DNA of 64,000 nt from Bradyrhizobium yuanmingense (GCF_900094575.1 NZ_FMAE01000006.1:434001-498000), one strand, 5' to 3'; counted from the first letter of the stretch, positions 26,429 to 34,794 are shown. Translations and numbers: made by a program. Notes: generated from the sequence alone by a model not told the origin.

Positions 26429-28038
26429 GCCATGACATCCGTGACCAGGTGCCAGCGGACAGCGATGGCGCGCGCGAGATCGGCTTTGCCGTTCCCGACA
26501 TCTACAATGCCGGCCGCGTGCTGTTCGACAATCTCGGCAAGGGCCGCGGCGACAAGCTCGCGCTCCTGGGGCCAGCAGGCACGCGCACTTATGCCGAGCT
26601 CTGCGCGGAGGCCTGCCGCTGGGGCAACGGTTTCGCCTCGCTTGGCCTGAAGCGCGGCGATCGCGTGCTGTTGTTTCTCGACGACACGCCGGCGAACCCC
26701 GCCGCCTTCTTCGGCGCCGTGCGCGCCGGCTTCGTGCCGCTGCTGATCAACACGTTGACGCCGCCGGACCTCTTGCAATTCTACCTCGCCGATTCCGGCG
26801 CGACCGTCGCGGTGGCGGATGCAGAATTCGTAACTCGCTTCAATGCCGAGGCCTGCAGGGAGACCAAGCTGCATACGCTGATCGTCGCCAACGGCGCGGC
26901 CGGCGAGCACGCGGCGCCGCGGACGCTCGCGGCGGCGAGCTGGCTCGCGCAATTTTCTGCTGAGCTGGCGGAAGCGCCGACGCGGCGCGACGAAATGGCG
27001 TTCTGGATGTACTCCTCCGGCTCGACCGGACGGCCCAAAGGCATCGTGCACCTGCAGCACGACATGGCCTACACGGATGCCGCCTTTGCGCGGAACGTAC
27101 TGAAGCTGACGCCTGACGACATCTGCTTCTCGGTGCCGAAGATTTTCTTCGCCTATGGCTTCGGCAATTCCGTCACCTTCCCGTTCTCGGCCGGCGCGGC
27201 AACATTGCTGCTGCCGGGCCAGCCGAAGCCGGCAGCGATCTTCGCGGCGATCGAGCAGTACAAGCCGACAATCTTCTTCGGCCTTCCGACGCTGTACACC
27301 GCGCTAACCAAGGCCGAGGGCGCGGACAAGACGGACTTCTCGTCGCTGCGCATGGCACTCTCCGCCGCCGAGGTGCTTTCGGCCGAGGTCTTCAACGGCT
27401 GGAAGACGCTCACGGGGCTCGAAATCGTCGAAGGCCTCGGCTCGACCGAGGTGCTGCACATCTATCTCTCCAACCGGCCCGAGCAGAAGAAGCTCGGTGC
27501 TGCGGGCCTGCGCGTTCCCGGCTACGAGGTCGCGCTGCGCGACAAGGACGGCCGCGACGTCGGCGACAACGAGGAAGGGATTCTGTGGGTCCGCGGTGAT
27601 TCCAACACGCCGCTGTACTGGAACCGGCCGGACAAATCCGCCGAGACCATCCGCGAGGGCGGCTGGATCTACACCGGTGATCGCTTCGTGCGGGATGCCG
27701 ACGGTTTCCACTTCTTCCGTGGCCGCGCCGACGATCTCATCAAGATCTCCGGCCAGTGGGTCTACCCGCTCGAGGTCGAGCTGTGCCTCGCCGATCACCC
27801 CGACATCCGCGAATGCGCAGTGTTCGCCGCCGAGCTGCCGGACCGTCGCATGACGCTGAAGGCGGTGGTGGTGATGAACAACCGTGCGGTCGACCAGAGT
27901 GAGGCGACGCGCAGGCTGCAGGACTATGTCAAGGGCAGGCTGCTGCCGTACAAATATCCGCGCGAGGTGATCTTCATCGACGAGTTGCCGAAGACGGGGA
28001 CGGGGAAGATCGATCGGCAGGCGTTGCTGCGGATGTGA
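26425..28038 (+). CDS. benzoate-CoA ligase family aryl-CoA synthetase
   Basis: A 537-residue AMP-forming ligase. It has P-loop YSSGSTGRPKGIVH (about residue 195), GLGSTEVLHIYLSN (A5 motif), YTGDRFVRDADGFHFF (A7) and the acylation lysine in KTGTGKIDRQ at the C-terminus. Length and the HIYLSN stretch fit the benzoate-CoA ligase family; the substrate may be salicylate, benzoate or a relative. It overlaps the hydroxylase gene by four bases, so the two are translated together. The expected job is to activate the aromatic acid for the flavin hydroxylase. A palindromic repeat follows 30 bases after the stop. Confidence 0.87.
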   Translation: MSHDIRDQVPADSDGAREIGFAVPDIYNAGRVLFDNLGKGRGDKLALLGPAGTRTYAELCAEACRWGNGFASLGLKRGDRVLLFLDDTPANPAAFFGAVRAGFVPLLINTLTPPDLLQFYLADSGATVAVADAEFVTRFNAEACRETKLHTLIVANGAAGEHAAPRTLAAASWLAQFSAELAEAPTRRDEMAFWMYSSGSTGRPKGIVHLQHDMAYTDAAFARNVLKLTPDDICFSVPKIFFAYGFGNSVTFPFSAGAATLLLPGQPKPAAIFAAIEQYKPTIFFGLPTLYTALTKAEGADKTDFSSLRMALSAAEVLSAEVFNGWKTLTGLEIVEGLGSTEVLHIYLSNRPEQKKLGAAGLRVPGYEVALRDKDGRDVGDNEEGILWVRGDSNTPLYWNRPDKSAETIREGGWIYTGDRFVRDADGFHFFRGRADDLIKISGQWVYPLEVELCLADHPDIRECAVFAAELPDRRMTLKAVVVMNNRAVDQSEATRRLQDYVKGRLLPYKYPREVIFIDELPKTGTGKIDRQALLRM

Positions 28039-28067
28039 GGCGAGGACGGACTTCCGCGCATCGCAAT

Positions 28068-28156
28068 CGTAGGGTGGGCAAAGCGGAGCGTGCCCACCAT
28101 TCCCCAACAGAAGAGAGATCGTCGGCACGGCGCTTCGCGCCTTTGCCCACCCTACG
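28068..28156. repeat. intergenic inverted repeat, family B copy 1
   Basis: Perfect 16-bp terminal arms CGTAGGGTGGGCAAAG (28068-28083) and CTTTGCCCACCCTACG (28141-28156), with GTGCCCACCA between them. It lies between the convergent ligase and MarR genes. A second copy is at 30589. Confidence 0.9.
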
Positions 28157-28186
28157 AGATCGCGCTCCGGGCCGGCCGGGGCGCCC

Positions 28187-28699
28187 TCACCCAGCCTTCC
28201 CAAGATGCTCCAGCGCGTCCTCCGCGCGCAGCGGCACGCGGGAGGCTTCGTTGTTGAGATCGACCAGCTGCGCCAGCAGGCCCATCAGCGCCTTGCGGTC
28301 GGCGGGCTTGAGCGGCTCCAGCATCCGGGCCTGGGCGCGCTCGACGGCGGGGATGATCTCGCGCAGGATCGCAGCGCCCGACTTGGTCAGATAGAGCAGC
28401 TTGATCCGCTTGTCCTCGGGTGCCGGCTTGCGCTCGATATAGGCCTTGGCCTGGAGACGTTCGATCACGCTGCCGAGCGTGGAGCGGTCGAAAGCGATCA
28501 CCGCCGAGAGCCGGGTCGCATCAATGCCGGGATGGGTGTGGATCGCGATTAGCGCGGCATATTGCACCGGCGTAAGGTCGAAGGTCTTGCACTCCTCCAT
28601 GAAGATGGAGACCGCGATCTGCTGCATGCGCCGGAACAGATAACCCGGCGCGGCATAGACCGCGTCCATCGTGATCGGAGGGGGCGGCTTACTCGGCAT
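28187..28699 (-). CDS. MarR family transcriptional regulator
   Basis: A 170-residue winged-helix regulator. The DNA-binding region covers about residues 45-110 (LTPVQYAALIAI, ATRLSAVIAFDRSTLGSVIERL recognition region, DKRIKLLYLTKSG wing). MarR proteins of this type usually repress aromatic-degradation genes and release DNA when bound to the aromatic acid or its CoA ester. The ATG at 28699 has GGAGAAG eight bases upstream and overlaps the isomerase gene end by 11 bases, so the two are probably co-transcribed. It is the best candidate to bind the AGTATACTGTCAAT sites at 25237 and 29497. Confidence 0.87.
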   Translation of the reverse strand: MPSKPPPPITMDAVYAAPGYLFRRMQQIAVSIFMEECKTFDLTPVQYAALIAIHTHPGIDATRLSAVIAFDRSTLGSVIERLQAKAYIERKPAPEDKRIKLLYLTKSGAAILREIIPAVERAQARMLEPLKPADRKALMGLLAQLVDLNNEASRVPLRAEDALEHLGKAG

Positions 28700-29321
28700 C
28701 GGGCTGCTTCTCCGGCGCGGCATCGGCAAATGCCGGCAGTGCCTTGGCGGCGGCCTCGGCCTGGAGCAGGCGCGGATAGGCGGAGACCTCGACGCCGAAG
28801 CGGCGCGCATTGCCGAGCTGCGGCACGAGGCAGAGATCGGCCAGCGTCGGCGCATTGCCGAAGCAGAATGGGCCCTTCTCGTCCTTGATCAGCGTCTCGC
28901 AGGCCGACAGGCCCTCGCGGTTGACCCAGGCGGCCCAATCCTGGACCTTCTCCTCGGGCAGGCCGAGCTCACGCAGCCGCGCCAGCACTTTCAGGTTCTG
29001 CACCGGATGGGTGTCGCAGGCGATCGCCAGCGCAAACGCCCGCACCTTGGCGCGGCGCAGCGGATCCTTCGGCAACAGCGGCGGATTGGGATGGGTCTCG
29101 TCGAGCCATTCGATGATGGCGACCGATTGCGTCAGCACTCCGCCCGCATCGTCCTCCAGCGCCGGCACCAGGCCCTGCGGGTTGATGGCGAGATAGCTGG
29201 GGGCGCATTGCTCGCCCTTCCGCAAATGATGCGGCAGATGCTCGGCGCCGAGCCCCTTGAGGTTCAGCGCGATCCGCACGCGATAGGCGGCGCTGGAGCG
29301 GAAATAGCCGTGCAGCTTCAT
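28689..29321 (-). CDS. maiA: maleylacetoacetate/maleylpyruvate isomerase (GST superfamily, zeta class)
   Basis: A 210-residue glutathione S-transferase of the zeta type. The SSAAYRVRIALNLKG signature near residue 10 marks the glutathione-dependent cis-trans isomerases. NPQGLVPALEDD and a helical C-terminal domain follow. The family isomerises maleylacetoacetate or maleylpyruvate. Because gentisate dioxygenase is divergently adjacent, maleylpyruvate is the more likely substrate here; that is inference from context. GGGAGG seven bases before the ATG at 29321 supports the start. The MarR gene follows with an 11-base overlap. Confidence 0.87.
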   Translation of the reverse strand: MKLHGYFRSSAAYRVRIALNLKGLGAEHLPHHLRKGEQCAPSYLAINPQGLVPALEDDAGGVLTQSVAIIEWLDETHPNPPLLPKDPLRRAKVRAFALAIACDTHPVQNLKVLARLRELGLPEEKVQDWAAWVNREGLSACETLIKDEKGPFCFGNAPTLADLCLVPQLGNARRFGVEVSAYPRLLQAEAAAKALPAFADAAPEKQPDAE

Positions 29322-29339
29322 TGAGACCTCCCTGCTTTT

Positions 29340-29452
29340 GTCATTCCGGGGCGACGCGCCAGCGTCGAGCCCGGAATCCATACTCCCGATCGTGGTTATG
29401 GATTCCGGGCTCGCCGGGCCACGCGTTGCGCGGCCCTTCGCCCCGGAATGAC
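29340..29452. repeat. intergenic palindromic repeat, family C
   Basis: Outer arms GTCATTCCGGGGCGA and TCGCCCCGGAATGAC are perfect inverse copies; inner arms AGCCCGGAATCCATA and TATGGATTCCGGGCT also pair. The whole 113 bases can form one long stem. It lies in the divergent region between the isomerase and dioxygenase genes. Confidence 0.9.
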
Positions 29453-29476
29453 AACCTTGTATGTCATCCGTCACGT

Positions 29477-29510
29477 TGACGCTACCTAGATCCTCAGTAT
29501 ACTGTCAATC
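29477..29510 (+). promoter_or_regulatory. promoter/operator of gentisate dioxygenase
   Basis: TTGACG (29477-29482), 16 bases, then TATACT (29499-29504): a near-consensus sigma-70 promoter. The -10 is embedded in AGTATACT and followed by GTCAAT, identical to the element at 25237-25250. The leader to the ATG is about 25 bases. Repression by the MarR protein is inferred. Confidence 0.7.
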
Positions 29511-29534
29511 AACAAACGATCGGGAGCAGCAACC

Positions 29535-30575
29535 ATGAAAGCCGTGACCAAGACGCCGGAACGCGAGGCGTTCTACCGGAAGATCGACGGCGAGAATCTC
29601 ACCGCACTGTGGACGGTGATGAGCGACCTGATCACGCCGGAGCCGAAAAGCGCGTGCCGGCCTCACCTCTGGAAGTTCGACGTCATCCGCGACTACATGG
29701 TTGAAGCCGGCAAGCTCATCACCGCCAAGGAAGCCGAGCGGCGCGTGCTGGTGCTGGAGAACCCGGGACTGCGCGGGCAATCCAAAATTACGACCTCGCT
29801 CTATGCCGGCGTGCAGATGGTGGTGCCCGGCGACGTCGCGCCTGCGCACCGGCATAGCCAGTCGGCGCTGCGCTTCGTGCTCGAAGGCAGGGGCGCCCAC
29901 ACCGCGGTGGACGGCGAGCGCACTGCGATGCAGCCCGGGGACTTCATCATCACGCCGTCGATGACCTGGCACGATCATTCCAACGAGACCGATCAGCCGA
30001 TGTTCTGGCTCGACGGCCTCGACATTCCACTGGTGCAATTCTTCGACTGCTCCTTTGCCGAAGGCGCGAAGGAAGACCAGCAGAGGATCACCAAGCCCGC
30101 GGGCGACAGCTTTGCCCGCTACGGCCACAACCTCTTGCCCGTTGATGTGAAGCGGAGCTCGAAGACTTCGCCGATCTTCAGCTATCCCTATGCCTACACC
30201 CGCGAGGCGCTGGAGAAGGCCAGGACGAGCCAGGAATGGGACGCCTGCCACGGCCTCAAGCTGAAGTTCAGCAACCCCGAGACCGGCGATTTCGCGATGC
30301 CGACGATTGGCACCTTCATCCAGCTGCTGCCGAAGGGTTTCAACACCGCGCGCTATCGTTCGACCGATGCGACGGTGTTCTGCCCGATCGAGGGTAAGGG
30401 TCGGAGCCACGTCGGCGATACAATGTTCGAATGGGGCCCGCGCGACCTGTTCGTGGTGCCGAGCTGGCATTGGGTGACGCACGAGGCGGATGAGGATGCC
30501 GTGCTGTTCAGCTTCTCGGATCGGCCGGTGCAGCAGAAGCTGGATCTGTTCAGGGAAGACCGCGGGAACGCGTGA
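29535..30575 (+). CDS. gtdA: gentisate 1,2-dioxygenase
   Basis: A 346-residue bicupin. The iron-binding histidines are in PAHRHSQSALRFVLEG (about residues 103-118) with a later WHDHSN. The second cupin runs about 250-330 (GRSHVGDTMFEW, VVPSWHWVTHEA). The enzyme opens the ring of gentisate to maleylpyruvate using Fe(II) and O2. Length and the two-cupin order fit the family. The ATG at 29535 has GGGAGC eight bases before it. It is divergent from the isomerase gene that would use its product. No fumarylpyruvate hydrolase was found in the window. Confidence 0.93.
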   Translation: MKAVTKTPEREAFYRKIDGENLTALWTVMSDLITPEPKSACRPHLWKFDVIRDYMVEAGKLITAKEAERRVLVLENPGLRGQSKITTSLYAGVQMVVPGDVAPAHRHSQSALRFVLEGRGAHTAVDGERTAMQPGDFIITPSMTWHDHSNETDQPMFWLDGLDIPLVQFFDCSFAEGAKEDQQRITKPAGDSFARYGHNLLPVDVKRSSKTSPIFSYPYAYTREALEKARTSQEWDACHGLKLKFSNPETGDFAMPTIGTFIQLLPKGFNTARYRSTDATVFCPIEGKGRSHVGDTMFEWGPRDLFVVPSWHWVTHEADEDAVLFSFSDRPVQQKLDLFREDRGNA

Positions 30576-30588
30576 CGGTCGCCGGTCT

Positions 30589-30679
30589 CGTAGGGTGGGC
30601 AAAGGCGCCCTTGCGCCGTGCCCACGTCTTCGCGACTCATGAAGGAATGGTGGGCACGCTTCGCTTTGCCCACCCTACG
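30589..30679. repeat. intergenic inverted repeat, family B copy 2
   Basis: Arms CGTAGGGTGGGCAAAG and CTTTGCCCACCCTACG, as in the copy at 28068, with an inner pair around CGTGCCCAC and GTGGGCACG. It lies between the convergent dioxygenase and permease genes. Confidence 0.9.
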
Positions 30680-30695
30680 GCGCCGGTGATCGTAT

Positions 30696-31517
30696 CTAGC
30701 GCCAGTGCAACAGCCGCATCTCCAGCCAGCCGATCACCTTCCCGACCGCCAGCCCAAACACCGACAGGATCACGACGCCCGCGAGCAGCTGATCGGTCTG
30801 CATCAGGTTGCCGGCCTGCAGCACGAAGGCGCCGATGCCGTATTGGGCGCCGATCATCTCGGCGCTGACGACCAGCAGCAGCGCGACGGAGGCGGTGATG
30901 CGGAAGCCGGCAAGGATCGCCGGCAGCGCGCCCGGCCAGATCACCTTGCGCACGATGGTGGCGAACGGAACGTTGAAGCTCTGCGCCATGCGGATCAGGT
31001 TGCGCGGCACGGCATCGACGCCGCTATAGACCGAGATCGCGGTCGAGAAGAATACCCCGAGCGCAATGGTCGCGATCTTCGGCTCTTCGCCGATGCCGAG
31101 CCAGAGAATGAGCAGCGGCAGCAACGCGATCTTCGGAATCGGAAACAGCGCCGAGATGAAGGTGATGCCGACGCTGCGCGCAAGGCGCGACAGGCCGATG
31201 GCGAAGCCGACGGCGATGCCAGCCGCCGTTCCCAACAGCCAGCCGACGCCGATCCGCAGCAGCGAGGCCGAAACATGCTGCCAGAGTGCGCCGGAAACGG
31301 CGAGCTGATAGATCGCGCGAACAATTGCGGAAGGAGTCGGCAGAAACAGCGCATTGACGAGGCCGGCGCTGCCGGCGGCCTGCCAGATCGCGATAAGCAG
31401 GCCGAGCGCGATCCAGCCGCCGTACCGGCTCGAGGCAGGCACGAAACCGGCGCCGCGGAAGCGGACGGGCCGCGTCGCTTCGTTCTTGGCCGTGTCCGTT
31501 GCCGCGCGATCAAGCAT
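30696..31517 (-). CDS. ABC transporter permease (SsuC/TauC type)
   Basis: A 273-residue inner-membrane permease with about six helices and an EAA-like loop (GFRITASVALLLVVSAEMIG region). It belongs to the nitrate/sulfonate/taurine uptake group. The ATG at 31517 is chosen because it overlaps the ATPase stop by eight bases; an ATG seven codons upstream is possible. It is the last gene of the leftward operon with the flavin oxidoreductase, the binding protein and the ATPase. Confidence 0.9.
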   Translation of the reverse strand: MLDRAATDTAKNEATRPVRFRGAGFVPASSRYGGWIALGLLIAIWQAAGSAGLVNALFLPTPSAIVRAIYQLAVSGALWQHVSASLLRIGVGWLLGTAAGIAVGFAIGLSRLARSVGITFISALFPIPKIALLPLLILWLGIGEEPKIATIALGVFFSTAISVYSGVDAVPRNLIRMAQSFNVPFATIVRKVIWPGALPAILAGFRITASVALLLVVSAEMIGAQYGIGAFVLQAGNLMQTDQLLAGVVILSVFGLAVGKVIGWLEMRLLHWR

Positions 31518-32283
31518 GCTGGACCTCGCGCTCGGCATCGATCGCCTCGTTGCGGATCAGCGACCAGATCTGGTTCTGCAGCACCAGGAGCTTTTCGCGC
31601 GCCGCCGCTTCGCCGCGCGTCGCCCGCGCCATCGGCACGGTGACGACCTCGCGGATGCGGCCAGGACGGCGCGACAGCACCACGATGCGGTCGGCGAGCC
31701 GCACGGCCTCTTTGAGATTGTGGGTCACATAGACCGCGCCCATGCCGCCATCTGCGAGCAGGCGGATGAAATCCTCCATCAAGAGCTCGCGGGTCTGCGA
31801 ATCCAGCGCCGAGAGCGGTTCGTCCATCAAGAGGATCGCGGGCCTCACCGCAAGCGCGCGCGAGATGCCGACGCGCTGGCGCATGCCGCCGGAGAGCTGC
31901 TTGGGATAGGTCTGGCGAAAATCGGTGAGGCCGGTGCGGCGCAGCGCATCCTCGACCAGCGCGCGGCGCTGCGCGGCCGAGAGCTGGGTGTGCAGCAGCG
32001 GGAATCCAACATTCTCCTCCACCGTCGCCCAGGGCAGCAGCGCAAAATCCTGGAACACGAAGGTCAGCGGATTGAGACTGTCCGCCGGCGGCGCGCCGCG
32101 CAGCTCGGGCGCGCCGGAGGTCGGCTGCAGCAGCCCGCCGAGGATCGACAGCAGCGTGCTCTTGCCGCAGCCGGACGGCCCGACGATCGCCACCACCTCG
32201 CCGGCCCCGACGGTGAACGAGACGTCGTCGAGCACGGCGAGATCGCCGAAGCGATGGGAGATGTGGCTGGCGATCAGGTCCAT
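31510..32283 (-). CDS. ABC transporter ATP-binding protein (SsuB/TauB type)
   Basis: A 257-residue ATPase with Walker A GPSGCGKSTLLS, signature LSGGMRQRVGISRAL, Walker B ILLMDEPLSALD and the His switch in YVTHNLKEA. It powers the adjacent permease. The stop lies inside the permease gene. A palindromic repeat separates it from the binding-protein gene upstream. Confidence 0.93.
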   Translation of the reverse strand: MDLIASHISHRFGDLAVLDDVSFTVGAGEVVAIVGPSGCGKSTLLSILGGLLQPTSGAPELRGAPPADSLNPLTFVFQDFALLPWATVEENVGFPLLHTQLSAAQRRALVEDALRRTGLTDFRQTYPKQLSGGMRQRVGISRALAVRPAILLMDEPLSALDSQTRELLMEDFIRLLADGGMGAVYVTHNLKEAVRLADRIVVLSRRPGRIREVVTVPMARATRGEAAAREKLLVLQNQIWSLIRNEAIDAEREVQHA

Positions 32284-32303
32284 GCGATCTCGTCTATCCC
32301 TGC

Positions 32304-32383
32304 GTCATTCCGGGATGGCCCGACCGACCAGACCCGGAACCTCGAGATTCCGGGTTCGATGCTTCGCATCGCCCCGGAAGGAC
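32304..32383. repeat. intergenic palindromic repeat, family C (short form)
   Basis: About 80 bases from GTCATTCCGGGATGG to GCCCCGGAAGGAC, with an inner CCCGGAACCTCGAGATTCCGGG stem. It lies inside an operon, between the binding-protein and ATPase genes, just as family A copy 1 does in the other transporter operon. Confidence 0.8.
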
Positions 32384-32391
32384 AGCAAACA

Positions 32392-33396
32392 TCAATCCGC
32401 CTTTACGAATTCCTTCGCGATGATCGCTTCCGCATCAAAGCCCTTGTCGACGAAGCCCTGCTCCTGCAGCCATTTGATCTGGTTGTCGACGTTCTTCACG
32501 TCGAGCTTGCCGTCGGGATCGATATAGGCGCAGTTGCCGACCACCTGCTCGACCGGCAGGTTGGTGTACTTTGCGATGATCTCCAGCAGCGGTTTTGTCC
32601 GTTCGTTGATGGGGGCAACGCCATCCTTCATCGAAGCCAGAATGACGTCGTGATATTCGCGGTCGGCTTTCGCGAGCACGCCGAGGAATTTCGTCACCAT
32701 CGCCTTGTTGGCCAGCGTCTTCGGCGCGGCGAATACCGCCCCCAGCTGCCACGGCGTCTCGTCGCCGACCCAGCCCAGGAATTTCGCGCCGCCCTCGTCC
32801 ATCAGCTTTCGCGCCGTCGAGATCGGGAGCAAGGCGGCATCGACGGTCTCGCCCTTGAGCGCAGCGGCGGCATTCGACAGCGATTGCAGCGGCACGATCT
32901 TCACGTCCGCGAGCTTGAAGCCGTATTTGTCGGCGAGCAGGCCGAGCGAATAGTGGAAGCTCGATCCGACCTGCGTCATCGCCACGCGCTTGCCCGCGAG
33001 GTCCTTCGGCGTCTTCAAGCCGCTCGCATAGGCATTGTTGCTGGCGAAATAGCCGATCAGGGGATAGCCGGGCTTCTCGCGGCTCATGCCGCCGATCACC
33101 TTCAGCACCCCCTTGCCGCCGAGATTGTAGAGCCCGGCGGTGAAGGCGGTGACGCCGAAATCGACGTCGCCCGAGGTGGTGGCTACCGCAATCGGCTGCG
33201 CTGCGTCGAAGAACTTCAGCTCGACCTCCAACCCGGCCTCACGGAAATAGCCCTTGTCCTGCGCGATGAAGACCGGCGCCGACGAAGACAGGCGGAGCAC
33301 GCCGATCCTGGCTTTCAGCGGATCCTCGGCCCATGCCGTGCCCATAGCCATGATCGCCATCAGGCCCCCTACCGCGAGCCGCGCAATCCCGATCAT
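32392..33396 (-). CDS. ABC transporter substrate-binding protein (SsuA/NMT1-like)
   Basis: A 334-residue periplasmic protein. The signal peptide ends at GTAWAE (about residue 23). The binding fold shows IAQDKGYFREAGLEVELKFF, TTSGDVDFGVTAF and AGKRVAMTQVGSSFHYSLG. Relatives bind sulfonates, nitrate or aromatic acids; the ligand is not determined. GGAGGAAA seven bases upstream fixes the start. The oxidoreductase gene ends 30 bases before it in the same direction, so the two are expected to share a transcript. Confidence 0.9.
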   Translation of the reverse strand: MIGIARLAVGGLMAIMAMGTAWAEDPLKARIGVLRLSSSAPVFIAQDKGYFREAGLEVELKFFDAAQPIAVATTSGDVDFGVTAFTAGLYNLGGKGVLKVIGGMSREKPGYPLIGYFASNNAYASGLKTPKDLAGKRVAMTQVGSSFHYSLGLLADKYGFKLADVKIVPLQSLSNAAAALKGETVDAALLPISTARKLMDEGGAKFLGWVGDETPWQLGAVFAAPKTLANKAMVTKFLGVLAKADREYHDVILASMKDGVAPINERTKPLLEIIAKYTNLPVEQVVGNCAYIDPDGKLDVKNVDNQIKWLQEQGFVDKGFDAEAIIAKEFVKAD

Positions 33397-33426
33397 CCCG
33401 TTTCCTCCGCTTTGTCTTGCAGTGCG

Positions 33427-34794
33427 TTACAGGCCTTCGGGCACCGCCTGGTCCCGTCCGATGAAGGCGCCCTGTTGTTTCAACGTTTCCTGCAACTTTT
33501 CAATGGGGATTTCGCGTGGAATCCGGTTTCCGGACAGCGCCAGCGCGGCGGCGGAACCGGCGGCCTCACCCATCGCGAAGCAGGCACCGGAGACCCGGGC
33601 GGCCGACTGGCCCTCGTGGGTCATCGAGGCGCAGCGGCCGGCGACCAGGAGATTGTCGACGCCCTCAGGGACCAGCATCCGGTAAGGCAGCTCATTATAG
33701 CCGCGCGATTCCGGGATCGGCGGGAAGGTGAAGACGACGTCGCCGGGCACATGGGCCTCGATCGGCCAGCCGTTGACGCCGATGGAGTCCGCGAACGAGG
33801 CACAGCCGAGCACGTCGTCACCGCTGAGCTGGTAGCCACCCTTGATGCGGCGGGTCTCGCGGAGACCGAGCTGCGGCGGCAGGTCGACGATATAGGACTT
33901 TTCAAATCCGGGCACCGCGCTGCGCAGGAATTCGTACGCAGCGAGCGCCTGCTTGCGGCCCTCGATCTCGCCGCGGGTGAGATCGTCGGGCTCGACGCCG
34001 TTGATGGCATGGCCGTCCTCGCGCGCGACCTGGGTGAAGTTCACCCGCCATTCGATGCCGGACTTTTGCGGCCGCACGATCGCGCTTCTGCGCGGGAATG
34101 CGTGGGTGCCGGCCGCGACGGCCTTTTCCATCAATTGCGGAATGGTGCGCCAGGCCTCGCCGGCCTTGGCGGGATCGATGCCGTTGAGACGGAGCATCAT
34201 CGAGGGGTAGAGCGGATGGCCATGCTCGTCGCCGATCTCGAACGGCGCGCCGGCCCACACGGCGAGATCGCCGTCGCCGGAGCAGTCGACGAAGATCTCC
34301 GCGCGCACCGCCTGCCGGCCAGCCTTGGTCTCGATCAGCATCGCGTCGATGCGGCGCTCATCGGCCATCACGACGCCGGCGCCGAGGGCGTGGAAGAGCA
34401 TATTCACCTTATGGCTGGCGAGCAGCTGGTCGGCCGCGATCTTGTAGGCGGCGGTGTCATAGGCCTGGGCAAAAACCTTGCCGAGGATCAGATGCGGCGC
34501 GTTGAGGCCGTTCAAGCGATCGATCCGCGCCAGCAGCTCCGAGGCCAGCCCCTGCACCAGCCGCCGGTGCTCGCCATGGACATTGCCGTGCAGGCCGCAG
34601 AAATTGGTGACGCCGGCCGCTGTGCCCATGCCGCCGAGAAAGCCGTAACGTTCGATCAGCAGCGTCTTCCGCCCCGCGCGCGCCGCTGCGGCTGCCGCCA
34701 CGATGCCGGCCGGCCCGCCGCCGAGCACGACGACTTCATATTCGCCATAGAGCGGCACTTTGCGCGCTGGTTCGTCGATCGTCGTGGCCCACAT
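33427..34794 (-). CDS. FAD-dependent oxidoreductase (FAD_oxidored type)
   Basis: A 455-residue flavoprotein. The N-terminal dinucleotide motif VVVLGGGPAGIVAAAAAARAG (about 19-39) is followed by IERYGFLGGMGTAAG, then VDCSGDGDLAVWAG, and a C-terminal FAD segment with NLLVAGRCASMTHEGQSAARV. The fold matches the FAD-dependent oxidoreductase group with HdrA/succinate-dehydrogenase-like folds. The substrate is unknown. GGAAGGAA is about nine bases before the ATG at 34794, so this start is preferred over 34833. As the first gene of the transporter operon it probably acts on the imported compound. Confidence 0.86.
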   Translation of the reverse strand: MWATTIDEPARKVPLYGEYEVVVLGGGPAGIVAAAAAARAGRKTLLIERYGFLGGMGTAAGVTNFCGLHGNVHGEHRRLVQGLASELLARIDRLNGLNAPHLILGKVFAQAYDTAAYKIAADQLLASHKVNMLFHALGAGVVMADERRIDAMLIETKAGRQAVRAEIFVDCSGDGDLAVWAGAPFEIGDEHGHPLYPSMMLRLNGIDPAKAGEAWRTIPQLMEKAVAAGTHAFPRRSAIVRPQKSGIEWRVNFTQVAREDGHAINGVEPDDLTRGEIEGRKQALAAYEFLRSAVPGFEKSYIVDLPPQLGLRETRRIKGGYQLSGDDVLGCASFADSIGVNGWPIEAHVPGDVVFTFPPIPESRGYNELPYRMLVPEGVDNLLVAGRCASMTHEGQSAARVSGACFAMGEAAGSAAALALSGNRIPREIPIEKLQETLKQQGAFIGRDQAVPEGL

